From positions 124,001 through 188,000 of the forward strand of contig JAJFVF010000002.1 of NCBI GenBank assembly GCA_021371935.1: a stretch of DNA of 64,000 nt, given 5' to 3'. Both the position numbers and the translations under genes were made by a program. Shown piece after piece: positions 8,351 to 15,442 of the stretch. The stretch comes from a bacterium. Lineage in GTDB: Bacteria; Armatimonadota; UBA5829. The notes under the pieces are model-generated. The model had not been told where the DNA came from, searched no databases, and worked only from the letters and a program-made list of their open reading frames with translations. Position 1 is the stretch's first letter. Every line of letters starts with the position of its first letter.

Positions 8351-8370
8351 CCCTCCAGGTAAGATACCTG
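8351..8370. repeat. 20-bp dispersed repeat forming a hairpin in the argB leader
   Basis: CCCTCCAGGTAAGATACCTG is identical at 62618-62637. Here it continues to AAGGG, giving an 11-bp hairpin (one G-U pair, three-base loop) between the Arg terminator and the argB ribosome site. Confidence 0.65.
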
Positions 8371-8430
8371 AAGGGATACTTAATTCTCACTCAACATGGT
8401 ATCTGTCCGCCACCTCTGAGTCAACAACAC

Positions 8431-8461
8431 AAAAAGGCCGCGGATACTATAACCCGCGGCC
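8431..8461 (-). terminator. intrinsic terminator of the Arg attenuator
   Basis: On the minus strand GGCCGCGG (8461-8454), a 10-base loop, CCGCGGCC (8443-8436), then TTTTT. It lies 26 bases past the Arg leader peptide stop and upstream of argB. Its 5' arm can instead pair perfectly with CCGCGGCC inside the leader peptide codons (8517-8510), giving a mutually exclusive antiterminator. Confidence 0.85.
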
Positions 8462-8487
8462 TGACGATATCTAAGGCATGATATATC

Positions 8488-8604
8488 TTAAAGTGGACGC
8501 ATCCCCTCCGGCCGCGGCAAGTACGTACGACGAGCACGCAGTCTGCGAACCTTTGCGCTTGTCTTAAGGCCGGTATACGGTTTTGTCATATCAAATGGCA
8601 TCAT
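8488..8604 (-). CDS. arginine-rich leader peptide of the arg operon
   Basis: 38 codons (ATG ATG at 8604/8601, AGGA six bases upstream) ending in TAA. The second half KVRRLRARRTYLPRPEGMRP contains seven arginines in eighteen codons (CGC, AGA, CGT, CGT, CGT, CGG, CGT). It sits between a consensus promoter (8633-8661) and an intrinsic terminator (8431-8461), upstream of the arginine operon. Stalling for lack of charged tRNA-Arg at the five clustered Arg codons would leave the downstream CCGCGGCC free to open the terminator. No domain or homologue is recognised; the role as attenuator peptide is inferred from layout and pairing. Confidence 0.8.
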   Translation of the reverse strand: MMPFDMTKPYTGLKTSAKVRRLRARRTYLPRPEGMRPL

Positions 8605-8632
8605 TATATTCCTATTATGGCCAACCATCGTG

Positions 8633-8661
8633 ATTTTAACAGTTAGCCTGGGGATTGTCAA
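8633..8661 (-). promoter_or_regulatory. promoter of the Arg leader / arg operon
   Basis: On the minus strand TTGACA (8661-8656), 17-base spacer, TAAAAT (8638-8633): near-consensus sigma-70 promoter. The predicted start lies some twenty bases upstream of the leader ATG. Its -35 box is one arm of an 11-bp inverted repeat whose other arm is the -35 of the thrS promoter. Confidence 0.85.
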
Positions 8662-8679
8662 ATTTTCAGTGTGCAAAAT

Positions 8680-8708
8680 TTGACATTGCTCATTTTCGCT
8701 GATATACT
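8680..8708 (+). promoter_or_regulatory. promoter of the Thr leader / thrS
   Basis: TTGACA (8680-8685), 17-base spacer, TATACT (8703-8708). It diverges from the arg promoter; the two -35 boxes lie in the inverted repeat TGTCAAATTTT (8656-8666) / AAAATTTGACA (8675-8685) with eight bases between the arms. Confidence 0.88.
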
Positions 8709-8742
8709 CACCTTAAGTATGCTAGTGAAAGGAGGACGTGAA

Positions 8743-8838
8743 ATGAACATGGCGCTGACTAATAACACCGCTAATTTTGTGTGCACTACCATGCACACTA
8801 ATAGTATTGCACGTCCCCCTGAGCAGCGGCATACATAA
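8743..8838 (+). CDS. threonine-containing leader peptide of thrS
   Basis: 31 codons from ATG 8743 behind a strong AAAGGAGG site, ending TAA. Six codons are Thr (codons 6, 9, 15, 16, 19, 31), with a TTMHT cluster (codons 15-19) placed before the region that can pair with the downstream terminator. A promoter lies 35 bases upstream of the start and a strong intrinsic terminator 27 bases after the stop, before thrS. This is the layout of a ribosome-mediated attenuator responding to charged tRNA-Thr. The peptide itself resembles no known protein. Confidence 0.75.
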   Translation: MNMALTNNTANFVCTTMHTNSIARPPEQRHT

Positions 8839-8864
8839 CCCATTTCTTATAATCAGAAGTTCAA

Positions 8865-8895
8865 AGGCCGCTTCTTTCAGGGAAGCGGCCTTTTT
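8865..8895 (+). terminator. intrinsic terminator of the Thr attenuator
   Basis: AGGCCGCTTC / GAAGCGGCCT, ten perfect base pairs with a seven-base loop, then TTTT. It lies between the leader peptide stop and thrS. The 5' arm GCCGCT (8867-8872) can pair with AGCGGC (8825-8830) in the last leader codons, extended by three further pairs after one mismatch: a candidate antiterminator. Confidence 0.88.
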
Positions 8896-8930
8896 AGTCA
8901 ACCAATATGCAGATAAAGGCGGACGGATGA

Positions 8931-10382
8931 ATGGAAAATAAACGTAAACCCAGCGAATTCACACGGTTTGTTATTGCTGACCTCAGAGGTAATCAATATG
9001 AGGTTACTGCCGATAGTTATGCTAAATGCCCGGCGCTTCGCCGTCACGAACCTGTTTATGGATTGCTGAGACAGTTCGTTTCAAATGAGCTTGGTCACAA
9101 GACCCAGACCGAGGGCGTTCCAAAACATATCGAATATATGCGCCGCCACGAGCTTGTGGACTACTGCGATGTATCAGAGAAAGGTCACTATAAATGGTAC
9201 CCAAATGGGCTTCTGATGCAGCGATTGATCCTGGACTATGCAGCCGATCTTGCTCGCGACTGGGGGGCATTTGAGATGAAAAACCCGCTTGTTATTCGAG
9301 GCGATTCGAACATAGTCGGTGAGCTGATGGGGGAGTTTCACGAACGGGACTATAGAGTGGATGGCGGCAGAGGCATCGGCTATCTTCGCTACGCATCAGA
9401 TCCGTTGGCTTTTCCATTCATGCAGGGCGTGCGGTTTACTTACAAACAAACGCCGCTAAAGGTCTACGAAGAGGCCACATGCTTTCGCAACGAGCAGGAG
9501 GGTGAAGTAAGCGGCCTCAAGCGCGTACGCAATTTTATGATGACTGATATGCATGCCGCATGCGCTTCGGCAGAACAAGCAAAAACCGAATTTGAGAACC
9601 TCTGTCTGCGATTTGCAGATTTGATGAACCATATCATAGCGCAGGGCCGATGGGTCCTCGGATGGGAAGGGACAATTGACTTTTTTGAGGAAAATCAAGA
9701 CTGGCTAGTCGGTCTTGGAGTGCAAATGAATGTGCCCGCTTTTTTTAAGCTGATGCCTCAAATGAGCCATTATTACGCAATCAAAAACGAGTTCCAGAGT
9801 ATTACGCAGGATAAGTCCAATGTCCAGGTGAGTACCGTGCAGTGGGACGTGAAGGATGGAAAGAGGTTCGATATAGGCTTTATTGATGAGGACGGTCAAA
9901 AGCGCCCGTGCCCTGTGATTATTCATGCATCGAGCTTCGGCAGCATAGAGCGGACACTGTGCGCGATCCTCGAAAACATCGCTATCGACTCGGAATCGGG
10001 AATCAAACCCGCATTCCCGATGTGGCTGTCGCCGACACAGGTCAGGCTTATCCCGGTCTCGGATGACTATCTGGAACTGTCACAAAAGATTTGCGATACC
10101 CTATCATCAGCGTGCATACGGGTGGATATAGACGACCACAGTGAGACAGTCGGTAAGAAGATAAGACGCAGTGAGCAGGATTGGGTCCCTTACACGGTGG
10201 TTTTGGGTGAAAAAGAGCAGGCGTCAGGAATACTTACAGTTAGAGAACGCAGCGGCGGCGGTCAAAAGATACTCGGCCTGGAAGAGCTTGCGGATTCTGT
10301 TCGGGTCAAAACACAAAAAATGCCATCCCGTCCTTTGCCGATGCCTGTCCTATTAAGCAGGAGGCCAATATTCTATGGATAA
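8931..10382 (+). CDS. thrS: threonyl-tRNA synthetase, short archaeal-like form
   Basis: Class II aminoacyl-tRNA synthetase of 483 residues; loads Thr on tRNA-Thr. TGS and editing domains of ordinary bacterial ThrRS are absent. Catalytic core: VYEEATCFRNEQEGEVSGLKRVRNF with TDMHAAC, and VIIHASSFGSIERTL; then the anticodon-binding domain WLSPTQVRLIPVSDDYLE..VDIDDHSETVGKKIRRSEQDWVPYTVVLG. The His ligands of the usual zinc site are recognisable (TDMH, IIHA), but the Cys expected in the preceding loop is not visible (YASDPLAFPFMQG). The Thr-rich leader supports threonine specificity. The last eight bases overlap the next gene. Misacylation may be corrected in trans, or a second ThrRS may exist elsewhere. 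Confidence 0.82.
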   Translation: MENKRKPSEFTRFVIADLRGNQYEVTADSYAKCPALRRHEPVYGLLRQFVSNELGHKTQTEGVPKHIEYMRRHELVDYCDVSEKGHYKWYPNGLLMQRLILDYAADLARDWGAFEMKNPLVIRGDSNIVGELMGEFHERDYRVDGGRGIGYLRYASDPLAFPFMQGVRFTYKQTPLKVYEEATCFRNEQEGEVSGLKRVRNFMMTDMHAACASAEQAKTEFENLCLRFADLMNHIIAQGRWVLGWEGTIDFFEENQDWLVGLGVQMNVPAFFKLMPQMSHYYAIKNEFQSITQDKSNVQVSTVQWDVKDGKRFDIGFIDEDGQKRPCPVIIHASSFGSIERTLCAILENIAIDSESGIKPAFPMWLSPTQVRLIPVSDDYLELSQKICDTLSSACIRVDIDDHSETVGKKIRRSEQDWVPYTVVLGEKEQASGILTVRERSGGGQKILGLEELADSVRVKTQKMPSRPLPMPVLLSRRPIFYG

Positions 10383-10884
10383 TGTAGAGATCAAGTGGGT
10401 AACCAAAGCCCAGCTTAATGAGAGTGTGCGGATAATTTGTGAGAGCTTTGCCACCCTTGAACAAGAATTTGATATTACAAAAGAAAACTGCCCCACCCAC
10501 CCATCGTTTATGACTAGAGAACGCCTAGATGAGATGATCGAATCCGGAATGGAGCTTTACGGACTGTTTGTAGATTCGCGTCAGGTTGGGACAGTCTCTA
10601 TAGAAACGTATAAAGAAAAATATTACCTTGGAAAGCTGGCGGTTTTGCCGGAGTACCGGCATCATGGATTTGGGGAAATGCTGGTAAGGTTTGTCATTGA
10701 GAAAGTCAGGTCAAGAAACATTGATAGGCTTGGATTGGGGATGATAGACAAGCATACCATCCTCAAAGATTGGTATAAGCGCTTCGGCTTTGCAGAGGTT
10801 AGTAAAAGAGACTTTGATCACCTGCCGTTTACGACCTGTTTTATGGCAATGCGACTCGTGGAGGATGAAAATGGACATTCTTGA
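10375..10884 (+). CDS. GNAT family N-acetyltransferase
   Basis: 169 residues; acetyl-CoA binding motif A is LAVLPEYRHHGFGEMLVRFVIEK, and the C-terminal strand ends KDWYKRFGFAEV, typical of GNAT enzymes. Substrate unknown. Its ATG lies inside the end of thrS (overlap eight bases) and its end overlaps the HD gene, so the three are co-translated. A role next to ThrRS (for example acting on an aminoacyl adduct or a small molecule) is conceivable but not shown by the sequence. Confidence 0.85.
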   Translation: MDNVEIKWVTKAQLNESVRIICESFATLEQEFDITKENCPTHPSFMTRERLDEMIESGMELYGLFVDSRQVGTVSIETYKEKYYLGKLAVLPEYRHHGFGEMLVRFVIEKVRSRNIDRLGLGMIDKHTILKDWYKRFGFAEVSKRDFDHLPFTTCFMAMRLVEDENGHS

Positions 10885-11434
10885 TAGAATAAAGCTCTAC
10901 CTGGATTTCGTCTGCCCACATTATGTAGAGCGCGATGTTGGACATAACTATAGCCATATTGAGCGAATAGTCTCCCGGCTGAATGCCTTATGCGATGGGT
11001 TATCCGGTCCACTAAATACTGACCGGTTATGCTTTCTTGCGGCATTTCATGGGTTGTGGCCTAAGATTCGAGATGACAGCTCATTTCGCGCCGAAACAAT
11101 TGCCTTTCTGCAAGGTCTCGGCTGGTCGGATGCTGATGTTGAGAACGGGCTAACGGCGTTGGAGCGTCACCTTCATTCGCCGCAGTCTCCAGAAGAAGAC
11201 ATAGTCCATGACGCCAACTACATTGAAGTCATTGGAGCGCTGGGCATAGCTAAAGCGTTCACTGTCGGCGGGGCCAGAGCACAGAGCTATGAACAGACCA
11301 TTGACATCTACACTGGCAATTTGCATAAAGTAAAGTTCAAAACACCGGCAGGCAAGCGAATGGCTGACGAAGGCCGGCCATTCGCAAAACAGTTTCTTGA
11401 GCATTTGCGTCGAGAACTGCAGATATTACCTTAG
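10871..11434 (+). CDS. HD-domain-like protein with altered metal motif
   Basis: About 187 residues from ATG 10871 (GGAGG six bases upstream). The pattern HNYSHIERIV (H25) .. LAAFHGLW (H60-G61) .. HDANYIEVIGALGIAKAF (D114) follows the YedJ/YpgQ type of HD phosphohydrolases, which normally read HDxxH .. LLHD .. QDADRLDAIGAIG. Here the diagnostic Asp of the HD pair is Gly, so metal binding should be weakened or lost. Last gene of the thrS operon; its stop codon overlaps that of the convergent PEP-CTERM gene. Confidence 0.7.
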   Translation: MDILDRIKLYLDFVCPHYVERDVGHNYSHIERIVSRLNALCDGLSGPLNTDRLCFLAAFHGLWPKIRDDSSFRAETIAFLQGLGWSDADVENGLTALERHLHSPQSPEEDIVHDANYIEVIGALGIAKAFTVGGARAQSYEQTIDIYTGNLHKVKFKTPAGKRMADEGRPFAKQFLEHLRRELQILP

Positions 11435-12579
11435 CTGCTTTTTCTCTTTCTATAGAACCCAAATGCGCCCAGTCCAAAGCTCGCCAGAGCAAGCAGGCTC
11501 GACGGTTCGGGAACGACGGGGTCCATTCCACCCGTGAATGCCACGAGTCCTGTGATGCCGTCGCCCAGATCCGTAGTTACACTACCGCTCCACGAAGTGG
11601 CGCCAACATATTGTCCTGTCGGGCTGGAATACCAAAGCAGACTGCCGTCGGCTGAGGCAGCACACTGGAAGTTGAGTCCGCCGTCTGTGCCAAGATTCTT
11701 GGTGGTCCAAGTCCCGATAGTGCCGCCAGAGATTGTCGCCTTCCAAGCCTGCAGCGTTCCAGAAGTCGTCCGTCCTATCATTGCCAGGTAATCGACGGAA
11801 TCCGCAGTGTTAGTGTAGGTGATGATGTCTGTTGGAACGAATCCTGCATTCAGTTGGGTCGGTGGATCAACAGTATTGCCAGAGATATTGTATACGCTCA
11901 AAGCGGCACAGTTAGTGCTCGTACTGTTATATACTTCGCTGACAACATACGCATAATCACTCTTTGCCGTAACTGCTACCGGATATCTTGGATAGGACCC
12001 GTTTTCCAGCGACTTGGTGTTTTTGAGATCTCCGTCAATAACTTTAGAAATATGGCTCTCATCCGTTACCGTATCCTTATGCTTGCTGATGATGACCGCG
12101 TTATTATCCGAGGTTGCAACATCCACAAGAGGCGCATAACCTGTGCCGATTGTGCTAACATGCGCTGAATCGGACAGAGAAGACATGTATGCATATGACG
12201 AGCTTGTGCTGGACCCATCGGTCACATATATACCTCCACTTGAGGTTGACGCGACCGAATTTGCATATGTTATCCCGCTCAGTGATATTGATGCCGTCTC
12301 TGTGATACCACCGCTGGACAGCCTAAACGCACGCAGTTTGCTACCGCTGCTGGTCACTTCGGTCACCAGCACTTTGTCACCGTAAGTTGAAATCGAGCGA
12401 GCCCAACTGCTCTCTCCGAGGTCTTTTATCTGTCTATATGTCATATTTGAGCCGCTTACTTCCACCTGATACAGCTTTGATGAGCTTACCGCGAGGGCAT
12501 ATTGTGATGCCGACGCCAAGCCGCAAATTGCGAACAGAAGTGCTGCGGCAAAAAACAATCCAATTATTCTTTTATTCAT
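11431..12579 (-). CDS. secreted PEP-CTERM protein
   Basis: About 382 residues with a Sec signal peptide (KRIIGLFFAAALLFAICGLASA) and a C-terminal sorting tag: VPEPSS, a hydrophobic helix LLALASFGLGAFGFY and a basic tail RKRKSS. Such tags are handled by exosortase (EpsH) systems linked to exopolysaccharide. The body is Ser/Thr/Gly-rich with repeated short strands, compatible with a beta-propeller-like fold, without catalytic motifs. ATG 12579 has AGGAG eight bases upstream; TTG 12582 is possible. No exosortase gene is in the window. Confidence 0.85.
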   Translation of the reverse strand: MNKRIIGLFFAAALLFAICGLASASQYALAVSSSKLYQVEVSGSNMTYRQIKDLGESSWARSISTYGDKVLVTEVTSSGSKLRAFRLSSGGITETASISLSGITYANSVASTSSGGIYVTDGSSTSSSYAYMSSLSDSAHVSTIGTGYAPLVDVATSDNNAVIISKHKDTVTDESHISKVIDGDLKNTKSLENGSYPRYPVAVTAKSDYAYVVSEVYNSTSTNCAALSVYNISGNTVDPPTQLNAGFVPTDIITYTNTADSVDYLAMIGRTTSGTLQAWKATISGGTIGTWTTKNLGTDGGLNFQCAASADGSLLWYSSPTGQYVGATSWSGSVTTDLGDGITGLVAFTGGMDPVVPEPSSLLALASFGLGAFGFYRKRKSS

Positions 12580-12664
12580 CAATATTGCTCCTGTTACGTG
12601 TTGTCGCCATTCAAATGTATAATGTGCACAATCCGTGCCAATTCTTTATTGATGAACTTGACTA

Positions 12665-12693
12665 TTGACTTTACTGCTTGATAAGCATACAAT
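12665..12693 (+). promoter_or_regulatory. promoter upstream of pckG leader
   Basis: TTGACT (12665-12670), 17 bases, TACAAT (12688-12693). Predicted start near 12700, giving a leader of about 235 bases before pckG. Confidence 0.8.
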
Positions 12694-12699
12694 ACATAC

Positions 12700-12907
12700 A
12701 AAGTCCAAAATCACTAAAGTGGCGACCTACGGGTTGCCTGGCGCGGCGATTACGGGCTCTCTGGACAATAATTAAGTCTGGTCAGACATTGACCTCCATG
12801 GGTTTATGGCGAAAGTATGGACATCACCATACCTTCGATTCTATGCCCAAATCTGTGGAGAGAGAGGCCGAATGATACCCGCATTGGGTGGTCATTCGGT
12901 TTTTTTT
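12700..12907 (+). promoter_or_regulatory. structured pckG leader ending in an intrinsic terminator
   Basis: Between the promoter and pckG lie an 11-bp hairpin with one mismatch around 12801-12832 (CGAAAGTATGG / CCATACCTTCG) and a terminator: CCGAATGA (12868-12875) / TCATTCGG (12892-12899) followed by eight T (12900-12907). The terminator closes only 28 bases before the pckG start, so conditional read-through is likely. I recognise no known riboswitch class; a 25-codon open frame ending at the terminator lacks a ribosome site. Confidence 0.65.
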
Positions 12908-12934
12908 GCATTTGCCGCGGGAAGGGTAATAGTC

Positions 12935-14701
12935 ATGATCCGCAACAAAGAGGCTGCGAAATGGGTCGAAGAGATGGCTGCTTTATGCAAGCCGGACAAA
13001 GTCGTCTGGACCGACGGCTCTGAAGAAGAAAAGCAACGCTTAACACAGGAAGCATGCGCCACAGGCGAACTTTATAAGCTCAACGAGAAAGTGCTGCCTG
13101 GATGCGTGCTGCATCGCACAGCCGAGAATGATGTCGCACGTACGGAGCATCTTACATTCATCTGTTCGCGCAAAGAAGAAGATGCAGGTCCGACAAATAA
13201 CTGGATGGATCCGAAGGAGGCTTACTCCAAGGTCGGGGAGATGTTTGACGGCTCGATGAAAGGCCGCACAATGTATGTCGTCCCGTTTATTATGGGAACC
13301 GCCGGTTCACCGTTTCGCAAGATCGGCATCGAGTTGACCGACAGCATTTACGTTGTGCTCAATATGCGAATCATGACACGCATGGGCCAGGTCGCTATTG
13401 ATGATCTGGGCGAAAATGAGGAGTTCACAAAATGCCTGCACTCCAAGGGTGAGCTTGATATAAACCGACGTTATATACTCCACTTCCCGGAGGACAACAC
13501 CATATGGAGTTATGGTTCGGGCTACGGCGGAAACGTACTCCTCGGCAAAAAGTGCCTATCGCTGCGGATCGCAAGCTATCTCGGTCTGCATGAAGGCTGG
13601 ATGGCTGAGCATATGCTTATCGTGGGCATCGAAAACCCGGATGGCGAAGTCAACTATATAGCTGCAGCATTCCCGAGCGCATGCGGCAAGACAAATCTCG
13701 CTATGCTTATCCCGCCGGAGAGCATGCCCGGATACAAAGTTTGGACGGTGGGCGACGACATCGCATGGATCAGGGTCGGTCAAGACGGACGCCTATGGGC
13801 GGTCAACCCTGAAGCCGGCTTCTTCGGAGTGGCACCGGGAACAAATATGAAGACAAATCCGAACGCTATGCTCACTGCGAGAAGAAATTCAATATTTACA
13901 AACGTTTTGCTTACGCCTGAGGACACAGTATGGTGGGAAGGAATGGATGATGACCCGCCTGAAGAGGGTATCGATTGGCGAGGTCAGCCTTGGACGCCTG
14001 CAAGCGACGGCAAGGGCGCGCATCCAAACTCTCGATTTACGGCTCCGGCATCGCAGTGTCCGGTTATATCGCCGGAATGGGAAAATCCGCAGGGAGTGCC
14101 GCTCTCTGCAATTCTCTTTGGCGGCAGGCGCGCCAAATTGGCTCCGTTGGTATATGAATCGTTCAACTGGCAGCACGGGACATTTGTCGGCGCGACAATG
14201 GCAAGCGAAACGACAGCCGCCGCAACCGGGACAGTGGGCGTTGTTCGTCGCGATCCGATGGCTATGCTGCCGTTTTGCGGATACAACATGGCCAGGTATT
14301 TCAGGCATTGGCTTGATATGGGTCAAAAGATTTCGTGCCCGCCCAAGATATTCCATGTCAACTGGTATAAGAAAGATGAAAACGGAGAATTTCTCTGGCC
14401 CGGCTTTGGCGAGAATCTGCGGGCAATCGAGTGGATCATCAAACGCTGCAAAGGAGAGGCTGATGCAAAGGAAACACCTATTGGGTACGTTCCGACTGTG
14501 GATGCGCTGAACCTTGATGGGCTGGACATTTCCCGTGAGGTTATGGACAGACTCCTTGAGGTTGATTGTGACGCTTGGGTTGAAGAACTCGGCGGTATGC
14601 AAAAGTTCTTCGATCAGTTCGGATACGATCTGCCGGAAGAGTTTATAGAAGAACAACAGGAACTAAAAAAGAGATTGGGACACTGTGCAGTATTAAGCTG
14701 A
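12935..14701 (+). CDS. pckG: phosphoenolpyruvate carboxykinase (GTP)
   Basis: Interconverts oxaloacetate + GTP and PEP + GDP + CO2 at the junction of the TCA cycle and gluconeogenesis. From ATG 12935 (AAGGG upstream) the protein has 588 residues, normal for the GTP-type family. Motifs: FPSACGKTNLAML (P-loop-like kinase-1a), VGDDIAWIR metal site, FFGVAPGTN, and the guanine-pocket region with FFNWY-like segments (HVNWYKKDENGEFLWPGFGEN). An extension to ATG 12806 would run through the terminator and is rejected. Confidence 0.96.
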   Translation: MIRNKEAAKWVEEMAALCKPDKVVWTDGSEEEKQRLTQEACATGELYKLNEKVLPGCVLHRTAENDVARTEHLTFICSRKEEDAGPTNNWMDPKEAYSKVGEMFDGSMKGRTMYVVPFIMGTAGSPFRKIGIELTDSIYVVLNMRIMTRMGQVAIDDLGENEEFTKCLHSKGELDINRRYILHFPEDNTIWSYGSGYGGNVLLGKKCLSLRIASYLGLHEGWMAEHMLIVGIENPDGEVNYIAAAFPSACGKTNLAMLIPPESMPGYKVWTVGDDIAWIRVGQDGRLWAVNPEAGFFGVAPGTNMKTNPNAMLTARRNSIFTNVLLTPEDTVWWEGMDDDPPEEGIDWRGQPWTPASDGKGAHPNSRFTAPASQCPVISPEWENPQGVPLSAILFGGRRAKLAPLVYESFNWQHGTFVGATMASETTAAATGTVGVVRRDPMAMLPFCGYNMARYFRHWLDMGQKISCPPKIFHVNWYKKDENGEFLWPGFGENLRAIEWIIKRCKGEADAKETPIGYVPTVDALNLDGLDISREVMDRLLEVDCDAWVEELGGMQKFFDQFGYDLPEEFIEEQQELKKRLGHCAVLS

Positions 14702-14712
14702 GGCAAAGACTT

Positions 14713-14788
14713 AGCCCGGATTATGCGCTTATCGCATAATCCGGGTCTCTGAGAGCATTATTCACGTTCCTCGTGAATAATGCGGGCT
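14713..14788. repeat. double-hairpin palindromic element P, copy 1
   Basis: Outer arms AGCCC / GGGCT enclose two perfect hairpins: CCGGATTATGCG / CGCATAATCCGG and GCATTATTCACG / CGTGAATAATGC. It starts 12 bases after the pckG stop. Close copies lie at 15287-15361 and 40029-40200. Confidence 0.9.
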
Positions 14789-14822
14789 AGCATCTGAAGC
14801 ATCCGGTGTTGTGCGGCACAGT

Positions 14823-14855
14823 AATTGGGTGGGTAATATTGCTCACCCAATTTTT
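14823..14855 (+). terminator. intrinsic terminator after pckG
   Basis: AATTGGGTG / CACCCAATT, nine base pairs, with a run of five T at its end (14851-14855). Confidence 0.75.
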
Positions 14856-14900
14856 ATGATTAAGCGTTTCATTTGCTGATGTCGTTGGTAGGATGGAAGT

Positions 14901-15281
14901 ATGTATGCCGACCGTGCCCAAACAATGAGCGTCGAAATCGTCGAGGATACGCAGGTCATCGTTCGCGTAAGCGGCGAGGTTGAACTGCCAAATGTCGATA
15001 AGCTCAGGAGTGCTGTCGAAAGTGCCGCGATGGCGAGCCCAAACGGTTTTGTAATCGACATGAACGGCGTGAGTTATATAGACAGCGCCGGCATATCGGC
15101 GTTGGTCTTCGCATACCGGCGTGTGTGCCCATCCGGCGGCAGGCTGGCGCTTGTCATAACCGATAAAAATGTCCGCAGGATCGTAACTCTTACCCGCCTT
15201 CATACGCTGCCAGGCATATCTCTGCATGATGATATCAACGAAGCACTATCTGCGCTCGGGACAAAACTTGCCGGTCGATGA
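14901..15281 (+). CDS. anti-anti-sigma factor (STAS domain)
   Basis: 126 residues of SpoIIAA/RsbV type: DMNGVSYIDSAGISALVFAYRR holds the phosphorylatable serine (YIDSAG). In partner switching the unphosphorylated form binds an anti-sigma kinase and frees its sigma factor. ATG 14925 is an alternative start with a less complete N-terminus. It is flanked by two copies of palindromic element P. A matching phosphatase and STAS-kinase fusion lie about 3 kb away at 18125-20634, so the three may form one signalling module; no sigma factor is seen. Confidence 0.88.
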   Translation: MYADRAQTMSVEIVEDTQVIVRVSGEVELPNVDKLRSAVESAAMASPNGFVIDMNGVSYIDSAGISALVFAYRRVCPSGGRLALVITDKNVRRIVTLTRLHTLPGISLHDDINEALSALGTKLAGR

Positions 15282-15286
15282 TATAC

Positions 15287-15361
15287 AGCCCTGATTATGC
15301 GCTTCTCGCATAATCAGGGCTCCGAGAGCATTATTCACGCTCCTCGTGAATAATGCGGGCT
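15287..15361. repeat. double-hairpin palindromic element P, copy 2
   Basis: AGCCCTGATTATGCG / CGCATAATCAGGGCT followed by GCATTATTCACG / CGTGAATAATGC and GGGCT. The C-to-T change in the first hairpin is matched by a G-to-A change in the other arm, so pairing is kept. It begins five bases after the STAS stop. Confidence 0.9.
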
Positions 15362-15382
15362 ACCTCAAGCGACATTATAAAA

Positions 15383-15415
15383 GAGTCCGCCTCAACACAC
15401 ATTTGAGGCGGACTC
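15383..15415. terminator. bidirectional terminator between STAS gene and aroC
   Basis: GAGTCCGCCTCA / TGAGGCGGACTC, twelve base pairs. On the minus strand it is followed by TTTTAT (end of aroC), on the plus strand by ATTGTTTTATT. Confidence 0.8.
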
Positions 15416-15442
15416 ATTGTTTTATTACTGCCTATACCTGCA

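Noticed and set aside
8709-8930. T-box riboswitch for thrS
   Set aside because: No T-box consensus or specifier stem; a translated Thr-rich peptide with its own ribosome site explains the leader better.
12796-12875. A 25-codon frame (with HHH) in the pckG leader as an attenuator peptide
   Set aside because: No ribosome site upstream (CCTCC instead), and no amino-acid bias that fits PEP carboxykinase control.
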